A stretch of 53,151 nt of DNA from an uncultured Alphaproteobacteria bacterium (GTDB taxonomy: Bacteria; Pseudomonadota; Alphaproteobacteria; UBA9655): the NCBI GenBank assembly GCA_937967795.1, contig CALBSK010000026.1, positions 1 to 53,151 of the forward strand, given 5' to 3'. Under the pieces are notes generated by a model. The model did no database searches, was not told the origin of the DNA, and saw only the letters and a list, made by a program, of their open reading frames with translations. This document shows positions 42,342 through 49,224 of the stretch, one piece after another (the first letter of the stretch is position 1; every line of letters begins with the position of its first letter). Both the position numbers and the translations under genes were made by a program.

Positions 42342-44127
42342 TTGGCTCGGTTTGTTGGGGTGCCGCTTTAATTTCTGCTTCTAGCTGTTCAACAGCTTTG
42401 TCGGCTTCGACTTTTTCACGTTTTGCTTCCTCTATTAAAAGGAGGCGTTTCTCTTTAGCTTGCTGATCAGCCGCTTCTTCTGCTTTCAAGCGTTCTTGTT
42501 TAGCTTGTTGACGAGCACCCTCTTCACGAGAAAGGCGCTCTTTTTCCTCTTTTTGATGCTTTTGAGCTTCTTGGAGGCGAGCAATTGCTGCTACAATTTT
42601 TTCTTCTAGATCCGCAATGTGTTTAACACCTTCGGCTTTCTGCGAAACGACTTTTTTCTCTTGATCCATATATGTCTTTAGAAGAAGTTTTCCCGCCCGA
42701 AAGGCCGCCTCCGCGCTCCCGGTATTTGCTGCTTTCTCCCATAAAGCTAAAGCTTGTGCCTTGTCTTGAGGTGCGCCTAAGCCTCGTTTATAAAGCCACG
42801 CCAGAGAATCTAAGGCTGCGCCATGAGACTCTCCAGCTTTTTCATAGCATTTCTTCGCTTCCTCATAGCTCTGTTCTGTTCCTTTTCCAAATTGATACAT
42901 ATTCCCTAATAAGAAAAGAGCTTTACTATGGTTATGCGCAGCAGCGGTTGTAAATTTTGCAAACGCCTTCGCAGGATCTTTGTTGAGATTTACCAACCCT
43001 AAATAATAGGCTCCTTGCGGATCATCCCCTTTAAAAGCTTTTTCAAAATACGCTAAGGCGCGCTCTTCCTCCTTAGGTATTCCTCCCTTCCCTTTTAAAT
43101 AAATCTTGCCCAAACGTATAAAAGCGCGTGAATCCCCCGCTTGATCAGCCAAGGTGTAATATTTAAGAGCTTCGTCCCAATTTTGGGTCGTCCCTTTTCC
43201 CATCTCATAAGCATATCCGAGAGGGTAATAGGCATCGGCTTCTTCTTGATGGGCCGCTTTTAGATATAACTCCAAGGCACCGAAAGGATTCTCTTTTTCA
43301 TAAAGCTGAGCGAGTTCCATTTGAGCTTTTGAATATCCAGCTTCCGCTGATTCCTCGAGAGCGCGAAGCCAAATGATATCATCCCCAGTAGCCTTCCTCC
43401 GTTGTAATGTTTTAACCCGTTTATATTGAGCGATAGGATGCCCCTTAGCCAGAGCCCGCTCATAATAATCTTGAATACTTTTTTCATGCCAATGACGAGC
43501 ATCAGTATCATCCTCTGGTGGGGCTGATATAGTGAGCTTACCGTTTTCGAAAATTAGGGCTAAATCATAAGCTGCATTAGGAAATCCCGCTGCTGTCAAT
43601 CCTATGTATAAATTTAAAGCTTTCTTAGGGTCCTTGTATTTCTTATATTGTTCCTGAGGATTCTCATTACCGTAAAATTGCGCAAGATAATAGGTACATA
43701 AAGGGTGGGAAAGTTTATATCCTCTCTCAAGGAAAGATTGTTTGTGGGATAAGATTTTTTGTGTATCGCCCTTGGGCAAAAAATCATGACCCAGTTTACA
43801 ATAAATTTTAGACGCGACCTTTTTTAAAACCATTTTCGTTTTTTCATCGAAACCAGAAGAATTTAGATTGATATTAACCACCTCCGCTATCTCTTGAAGC
43901 TCATCTATATTAGGTTCTGTTTTCAAATAGAAATTTTCAAAGACGTGAATTTTGTGGCGAAGAAGGGGAGGAACATCTAAGCTGGCTCTTAATTGAAAAA
44001 AAGATCGTTCAAGTTTGCTTTTCCAATCGGGAGGACTGGTTTTTATAGATCGCTCAAGAAGACAGATTGTAGAAAGTGTCAGCCTTGTAGCGTGTGAAGA
44101 GCTTTTCTTCGGGAGAGAGCTGCCCAT
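42313..44127 (-). CDS. Broken Sel1-repeat gene, main piece
   Basis: The 604-codon main piece encodes about ten Sel1/TPR-like repeats (GYAYEMGKGTTQNWDEALKY, GNMYQFGKGTEQSYEEAKKC, and others), followed by a 100-residue coiled coil rich in Glu, Lys and Ala. Sel1 repeats mediate protein-protein contacts and are abundant in secreted or envelope proteins of host-associated bacteria. Its first residues to about 44060 are out of frame with the signal-peptide piece; from LERSIKTSPPDWKSKLE on it continues that protein. It ends out of frame at the C7 tract. Confidence 0.78.
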   Translation of the reverse strand: MGSSLPKKSSSHATRLTLSTICLLERSIKTSPPDWKSKLERSFFQLRASLDVPPLLRHKIHVFENFYLKTEPNIDELQEIAEVVNINLNSSGFDEKTKMVLKKVASKIYCKLGHDFLPKGDTQKILSHKQSFLERGYKLSHPLCTYYLAQFYGNENPQEQYKKYKDPKKALNLYIGLTAAGFPNAAYDLALIFENGKLTISAPPEDDTDARHWHEKSIQDYYERALAKGHPIAQYKRVKTLQRRKATGDDIIWLRALEESAEAGYSKAQMELAQLYEKENPFGALELYLKAAHQEEADAYYPLGYAYEMGKGTTQNWDEALKYYTLADQAGDSRAFIRLGKIYLKGKGGIPKEEERALAYFEKAFKGDDPQGAYYLGLVNLNKDPAKAFAKFTTAAAHNHSKALFLLGNMYQFGKGTEQSYEEAKKCYEKAGESHGAALDSLAWLYKRGLGAPQDKAQALALWEKAANTGSAEAAFRAGKLLLKTYMDQEKKVVSQKAEGVKHIADLEEKIVAAIARLQEAQKHQKEEKERLSREEGARQQAKQERLKAEEAADQQAKEKRLLLIEEAKREKVEADKAVEQLEAEIKAAPQQTEPNDPPETRRC

Positions 44128-44536
44128 CTTCCGTGATCATCTGCTTTGTTTTCTGGTAGAATTCCTGAAGAGAGGGGGAAATGTTTCCTTCCTTGAGGTC
44201 TTTCAACACCTTAAGATTGAGGAAAGACAAGGAGTTTTCCCGCAAAAATTCCCCTAGTTTTTTAAGGAAGGTTACTCGCGCTTTATAATTTCCTGCTGTA
44301 AGAGCCCTTTTTTCCAATATTTCCAAAGCAGCCGTTCGATAATTTCTTTTTTCCATTCGCCATACGCACTTTATGCGTGCCTTTTCTCTTTGGTCTTTAC
44401 TTTCTTCTGAGTTTTTCTGTTCTTCCATCGCCTTAGACGAGAAAGGCGCACTCATTAACGCGAATAAAGCAACGCTATAATAAATAGCCTTAAGTTTTTT
44501 TTGAAAACGACAGGAATTCTTATGACAATTTAACAT
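44054..44536 (-). CDS. Broken Sel1-repeat gene, 5' piece with signal peptide
   Basis: The 160 codons begin with a signal peptide (KAIYYSVALFALMSAPFSSK) followed by AMEEQKNSEESKDQ, then a helical segment. It ends at TFYNLSS and stop, where the next frame continues with LERSIKTSPP. A very strong ribosome site, GAGGAGGG, lies six bases upstream of ATG 44536 and a -10 TATAAT at 44566-44571 (minus strand). So the gene's expression signals are intact although the reading frame is interrupted three times. The 44537-44703 gap holds these signals. Confidence 0.72.
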   Translation of the reverse strand: MLNCHKNSCRFQKKLKAIYYSVALFALMSAPFSSKAMEEQKNSEESKDQREKARIKCVWRMEKRNYRTAALEILEKRALTAGNYKARVTFLKKLGEFLRENSLSFLNLKVLKDLKEGNISPSLQEFYQKTKQMITEDGQLSPEEKLFTRYKADTFYNLSS

Positions 44537-44703
44537 CGGGACCCTCCTCAGTTTATTTTTAGGTTATTATAGACAACTCAAGTAATGAATGTAAGAGCAA
44601 AAAAATATTTTTTTATAAAGGTTTTTTTTCAATAAATAGTACTTTCCAAACCAACTTTATCATTCCTGAATTTAGAAATAAGCCCCTTGAGAGAGTCTCA
44701 GGA

Positions 44704-46800
44704 TCACCACTCGTCATCATTATCTTCTTCGAAGTATCCCAAACCATAGAGGAGCCTTGTCGCATTTTTTGGGGTGACGATGAAGTTTAAGCCGAGCTCA
44801 TCAGAGTCAATAAAGCCTTCTAAATTACGTTCTGGCGAGGTTCTTGCTACATAGTCTTCGATATCAGGATAGGTAATGATAGATTCGGGACCCGTTTTAT
44901 TAAGGAAACATAGGATATCACCTCTTAATTCTTCCACAAAATACTCTGTAAAATAGACATTGAAATCTTTAAAAAGGACTTCGACAGGTATTTTCAATCG
45001 GTGCGACAATTGTAAATCTTCAAAAGAGGAAGCATTTGAAGGCAATCCTAGGATAGGAGCCAATGTTGCTCTCACTCCCATTTCAATATGAGACTCTTCT
45101 CCGTAACAATGAAGTGGCGTTCCCCACCCATTTGTTAAATTTGCAAGAGTGTTTACTAAAGAGTTAATTGATCGTTCCTTGGCTTTTGACAGAATAGAAG
45201 TGATTTTGGCCTCAAGCGTGGCGGGGCCTTCTTTAATAAATGTACCTTGACATTTCTGAAGGACCCAAGCGGTATCATCTTCCGCTCGGGTAGGGCAATG
45301 CCTCCCACCAATCGCTAGTCGAGCTAAGATAGGAGCCACAACTTTATCTGAGATAATTTGTGTTTCGTTTTGGTTTGCCTCCTTACGCCAGATAAAATCA
45401 ACCAAAGCAAGGGCCCGGTTTTTTGTGCGGTTAGTCGAGTTAAATATACCGCCAATAAATTCTCCCGTATCAGTCTTTATTTTCCCGACAAGATTTTCTT
45501 TTTCTGCTAAGGGGAGTTTGATCTTTTTTTCCTTTGCAAGCTCCCTTGCATCCATTGTGGCGCATTTGGGAGCATCCTCCAATTTATCCAATTCCTTCTG
45601 GAGATCTTCATAATCCAAAAGGTGTACATCGGGGATTAATATTTTTTCTTTGATTAAACGCTCAAAGAGGTCGCCTATCTTAGCGAGAGCTTCTTTAAGC
45701 TTCTCTGAATCGGGAGATTTGTCTTCTTTCTCAGCAGGAATGATGTTTTTATCGACAAGGAGATCTGCATAAGGAGAATTAATCATCCAGGGGTTAATTT
45801 TGAGTTTTTGAGGAATTTCATAAGGAGGCATTCCTTTATTCTCAAGCACCCTTTTGATCATTCTTTGACAAGAACGCATATCGTTTCTGTAAGCTTTAAA
45901 TTTATTTTTAAATTGAGGGTCATCAGAAGACGTACCACTTCTGAGATAGTGTTGCAAATCAGCAAGCTGTGTTTTTTTAACTTTAATAACATAAGTGAAG
46001 AGTCTTTTAGCAATAGCCGTTAATAATTCGATGTCTCCTGCCCCATACCTTTTTAAATGAGTGAAAATGTCTTCCAAGGGCTTGCGAATTGCTGGATTAT
46101 AATTTTGTAGGGCTCTCTGGATGGGCTGAAGGTAGGTTTTATCCAATTCACTGAGCTGAGGATGCGCCTCCCACAAGAGACGCATAGCTTCTTCGTGGGC
46201 GAGGCGCTCTAACCGTTCCTGCTCAAGTTGGTGTTGGCGAACGGCTTCTTTTTTTTGTTCTAAGGTTAATCCATTAAGTTGATTATCATCATGTGTTCGA
46301 GACGTTTCCTCTTCTCCTCTCTTTCCTATAAGAGAGGGGTTATGAGCGGCATGAGAAGCTTCTTGTTGGTTATCCTTTAACCCATAAGAGAAAAGAGATA
46401 AAAGCGCCTCATCCGTATCTGGAGGGGTTTTTCGACTCGCTCTTATAAGGTGTGGGCCAAAATGCCGTATATTACCCTGATTTTGATTTGCACTGGTTTC
46501 AACCGGCCTATATATCGTGAAACTATCTGGTTTTTTTGTGGATCGAGAAAAGCTTTGGGGAGGTAAAGACGGGCTTTTTCCTGAAGGATAATGAATGTTT
46601 TTCGCGTCCGCTGCTCCTGAATGGCTTGCTTTCCCTATTTTTGTGCTTGGGGTGAATACTTCTCCCCCCCCTCCTCGAGCACCTAATGATAAATTATCAG
46701 GCTTTTTCACCTTTTGGTTTGAACCCTGCTCTCCATTTTCTCCGGTAGAAATAATGATGGACTCTCGGGGTGAATCCTTAACGGTATTTGGTTCACCCAT
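44704..46800 (-). CDS. Large protein of unknown function, possible effector
   Basis: The 698-residue protein is not recognised. Residues 1-175 are low-complexity, Ser/Gly/Asn-rich and probably disordered. A Glu/Gln-rich helix (LTLEQKKEAVRQHQLEQERL, about 178-215) follows, then a long, mostly helical globular region to the acidic end EEDNDDEW. No signal peptide or membrane segment is seen. A disordered N-terminus on a helical body is common in secreted effectors, but there is no direct evidence. A G8 run (C8 at 46664-46671 plus strand) encodes GGGG and could slip. It follows no ribosome site of note. Confidence 0.55.
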   Translation of the reverse strand: MGEPNTVKDSPRESIIISTGENGEQGSNQKVKKPDNLSLGARGGGGEVFTPSTKIGKASHSGAADAKNIHYPSGKSPSLPPQSFSRSTKKPDSFTIYRPVETSANQNQGNIRHFGPHLIRASRKTPPDTDEALLSLFSYGLKDNQQEASHAAHNPSLIGKRGEEETSRTHDDNQLNGLTLEQKKEAVRQHQLEQERLERLAHEEAMRLLWEAHPQLSELDKTYLQPIQRALQNYNPAIRKPLEDIFTHLKRYGAGDIELLTAIAKRLFTYVIKVKKTQLADLQHYLRSGTSSDDPQFKNKFKAYRNDMRSCQRMIKRVLENKGMPPYEIPQKLKINPWMINSPYADLLVDKNIIPAEKEDKSPDSEKLKEALAKIGDLFERLIKEKILIPDVHLLDYEDLQKELDKLEDAPKCATMDARELAKEKKIKLPLAEKENLVGKIKTDTGEFIGGIFNSTNRTKNRALALVDFIWRKEANQNETQIISDKVVAPILARLAIGGRHCPTRAEDDTAWVLQKCQGTFIKEGPATLEAKITSILSKAKERSINSLVNTLANLTNGWGTPLHCYGEESHIEMGVRATLAPILGLPSNASSFEDLQLSHRLKIPVEVLFKDFNVYFTEYFVEELRGDILCFLNKTGPESIITYPDIEDYVARTSPERNLEGFIDSDELGLNFIVTPKNATRLLYGLGYFEEDNDDEW

Positions 46801-46921
46801 AACTATCGAAAGAACACTTGAAACTGTCGAAGACTAATAAATCTAAAACTTCCATCTTATCGGTATCCCTGTACCTTAATTTATCTATTTTTATTAATTA
46901 AATATTTTTAATTAAAGGTTA

Positions 46922-47119
46922 TTATTTCACAAATGTCAATTCAAAATAAGAACCCGCAATCTTCCCCAAAAATTTAAGAATAGAGGTCTTTAAGCAAAAG
47001 ATTGACCCGGTTTTCTCTATTTTAAAAGGTGAAAAAATCACTACAGATTCGTAAAATGCAAAAAACCAAATTAACGCCTTACCTACGAGACAGTAACTCT
47101 TATTTTTTGGGAAACTCAT
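46922..47119 (-). CDS. Small hydrophobic hypothetical protein
   Basis: The 65-codon frame has a good ribosome site (AAGGAG, nine bases before ATG 47119). It contains one hydrophobic stretch (LVGKALIWFFAFYESVVIFS) that could cross the membrane. No family is recognised. It is divergent from secB, and its start signals overlap the secB promoter region. Confidence 0.4.
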   Translation of the reverse strand: MSFPKNKSYCLVGKALIWFFAFYESVVIFSPFKIEKTGSIFCLKTSILKFLGKIAGSYFELTFVK

Positions 47120-47131
47120 GTTTGTTTCTCC

Positions 47132-47161
47132 TTGAATTTATGACATACTGTACCATATAAT
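47132..47161 (+). promoter_or_regulatory. Predicted promoter of secB
   Basis: -35 TTGAAT (47132-47137), 18-base spacer and perfect -10 TATAAT (47156-47161). The ATG at 47180 leaves a short leader of about 12 bases. Confidence 0.4.
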
Positions 47162-47179
47162 TTCTTGAAAGGAAAAAAA

Positions 47180-47692
47180 ATGGCAAATAAAAAAGAACCC
47201 CCTAAGGCAACAACGCCAGAGGCTGAAACTCAACCCTCTCTTATTGTAAATGCTCAATATGTGAAAGATCTTTCCTTTGAGAATCCTTCTCCGTTATCTA
47301 ATGTCATAGGAAATGAAGAAAGGCCATCCATTTCCATTCACATTGAAGCCCATGCTCATAACTTAACAGATCGATCTTATGAGGTAACCTTGCGTGTTCA
47401 AGTTGATGCAAAACGGAAGGAAGCCCAGGTCTTTTTATTAGATCTTGAATACGCGGGTGCTTTTACCATCGGAAATGCCGTTCCAGAGGAATATCTTCGT
47501 CCAATTTTAATGATTGAATGTCCTCGTATTCTCTTTCCTTTCGCACGTAATATTGTTGCTATGACTACACAAGAAGGAGGCTATCCAGCTCTTCTCTTAA
47601 CACCTGTTGATTTCGCTGATCTTTTTCAACGGCAACTGGCTCAAGAACAAGCTCAGCAAGAAAAATCAAAAAATCACGAGCCATTGCAATAA
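47180..47692 (+). CDS. secB: Protein-export chaperone SecB
   Basis: The 170-residue SecB has the family's core LIVNAQYVKDLSFENPSPLS and the acidic C-terminal region FLLDLEYAGAFTIGN with the conserved IECPRILFPFARNI. SecB holds preproteins unfolded and delivers them to SecA. ATG 47180 is chosen since the longer TTG-initiated frame would add only MKGKK. Several secreted proteins in this window would be its natural clients. Confidence 0.95.
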   Translation: MANKKEPPKATTPEAETQPSLIVNAQYVKDLSFENPSPLSNVIGNEERPSISIHIEAHAHNLTDRSYEVTLRVQVDAKRKEAQVFLLDLEYAGAFTIGNAVPEEYLRPILMIECPRILFPFARNIVAMTTQEGGYPALLLTPVDFADLFQRQLAQEQAQQEKSKNHEPLQ

Positions 47693-47844
47693 AAAGAACA
47701 GGTGTCCCTCTTACATACTATAAAACTTCTTTTCTCTACCTCTATGCCGTAGGAAAGCCATTCTAGCGGTGAACTTTGCGTTATTTGTCAATGGATAAAA
47801 TTGAATGATTTTTTGAAACCCCAATTATACGATAGAAAGAACTC

Positions 47845-48723
47845 ATGTTATCTATATCTCAATCTTCCGTAAAACGCGGGATCTTCTTTATGATTCTTGC
47901 CATGTTAATTTTCTCAATTCTCAATGCGATTATTAAGGATACGACAGCTTATTATAATCCTATCCAACTTGTGTTTTTTCGTTGCTTTTTTGCAGCTATC
48001 CCTGCAGCTGCTTTTCTTATTATTCGTAGACAATGGGCAATACCTTCACCTATTGAATGGAAGACTCATTTAAAAAGAGCATTTCTTTTGGCCATCGGCC
48101 TTTCTGTCCTTTTTATAGGAATTGGAATGCTTCCTCTTTCCAATTCCATGGCCCTTTACTTTTCTGCGACGCTTTTTCTTGTTATTTTATCTTACCCTAT
48201 TTTACGAGAAAAAATAAATTTTATCCAAGGAGTAGCCGTTTCTATTGGCTTTCTTGGCGTTTTAGTGATTGCAAAACCTGGAGGTGATGTTTTTCATTGG
48301 GGGACATTTTTTGTGGTTATGGGTGCGCTTATGGAATCTGCTTACAATCTTTATGGACGCCAATTATCTTCTACACATAATAGTTTCATGCTCACTTTTT
48401 TAGGCTCATTGTTACCCGCGCTTGTGGTTCTTATAGCTCTTCCTTTTGTATGGGTAACCCCAGATTTAAAGGGGTGGATTGCTTTAATTTGTTTAGGTCT
48501 TGGAGGGGGGATAGGGCAGCTTTGTGTAACTTTTGCTTATTATCACGCCACGGCAGGAATTCTTGCTCCTATGATTTACTCTGCTTTGCTTTGGAGTATC
48601 TTATTAGATATCATCCTCTATGGGAATTGGCCAACCGAATCCTTACTTTTAGGGTGTGGAATTATTATTGGTTCAGGACTGATGATTGTTTTCTATGAAT
48701 CTAAGAAGCGTGATAAGGGTTGA
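47845..48723 (+). CDS. EamA-family (drug/metabolite superfamily) transporter
   Basis: The 292-residue inner-membrane protein has about ten transmembrane helices in two EamA repeats (FFMILAMLIFSILNAIIKD at the start of the first; GTFFVVMGALMESAYNLYGR at the start of the second). Motifs FFRCFFAAIP and ILREKINFIQG are typical. The substrate is unknown; in intracellular bacteria such carriers often import host metabolites. Its final codons overlap the -35 box of tRNA-Lys. Confidence 0.87.
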   Translation: MLSISQSSVKRGIFFMILAMLIFSILNAIIKDTTAYYNPIQLVFFRCFFAAIPAAAFLIIRRQWAIPSPIEWKTHLKRAFLLAIGLSVLFIGIGMLPLSNSMALYFSATLFLVILSYPILREKINFIQGVAVSIGFLGVLVIAKPGGDVFHWGTFFVVMGALMESAYNLYGRQLSSTHNSFMLTFLGSLLPALVVLIALPFVWVTPDLKGWIALICLGLGGGIGQLCVTFAYYHATAGILAPMIYSALLWSILLDIILYGNWPTESLLLGCGIIIGSGLMIVFYESKKRDKG

Positions 48724-48748
48724 CCTTGTTTTAAGATACTTATATGTT
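48720..48748 (+). promoter_or_regulatory. Predicted promoter of tRNA-Lys
   Basis: -35 TTGACC (48720-48725), 17-base spacer and -10 TATGTT (48743-48748), ending 12 bases before the tRNA 5' end. The -35 overlaps the stop codon of the EamA gene. Confidence 0.5.
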
Positions 48749-48759
48749 GCAGCAATTTG

Positions 48760-48835
48760 GGGCGCTTAGCTCAGTCGGTAGAGCATCTGACTTTTAATCA
48801 GAGGGTCGCAGGTTCGAATCCTGCAGCGCCCACCA
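48760..48835 (+). tRNA. tRNA-Lys (anticodon TTT)
   Basis: The 76-base cloverleaf has acceptor GGGCGCT/AGCGCCC, anticodon stem-loop TCTGACTTTTAATCAGA (anticodon TTT), T-loop GGTTCGAATCC and encoded CCA. Its wobble U34 is the substrate of MnmA (16239). Confidence 0.97.
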
Positions 48836-49224
48836 GGGAAAACAAGGTCTTGGGGTGATTTTGGGATAAGGCAAATTTCTTCGGGTATACCCCGGGTATA
48901 CTTTTGGTCGGGGTAAGGTAAATTTTCATTGTATGGGGGAAATACAAAACTTTTTAAGTCACCGGTAATACTTGAAGAGCTTGATGGATAAGGAAACGTT
49001 AAGAGTCCTATCTAAAATTAGGGCATTAAAGTTATTTTTAAGGGAAGTGATGCGGAACAAATCTGACACCCATTCAAAACTAATGGTATACTGTTCATAA
49101 TTTTAGCCAAAAACGCCTTGTTGCTTGCCATTTTATATAAGTTTTTCTTGGTTTGCTTTTTGAGGGCGTGAATATGAGAAACACTTAATAAAGTTATATA
49201 CATCATATCCACGCCTTCATCATT
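48836..49224. other. Gene-poor stretch after tRNA-Lys with palindrome
   Basis: No gene is supported in 389 bases. A perfect 8+1+8 palindrome, GTATACCC-C-GGGTATAC, lies at 48885-48901, about 50 bases past the tRNA, and the octamer GGGTATAC is also repeated directly. Such structure next to a tRNA could be an attachment or integrase-binding site, but no integrase is seen. A short minus-strand frame (49018-49212) has no recognisable relation. Confidence 0.4.

Noticed and set aside
45200..45330. Possible NEL-type E3 ligase signature in the 698-residue protein (Cys in GGRHCPTRAEDD)
   Set aside because: NEL ligases need a CxD motif in a defined context; here Cys is followed by PTR and the flanking helices do not match, so one shared Cys and Asp is not enough.
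49018..49212. Minus-strand 64-codon frame after tRNA-Lys as a small protein or integrase start
   Set aside because: No start signal and no similarity to integrase N-termini.
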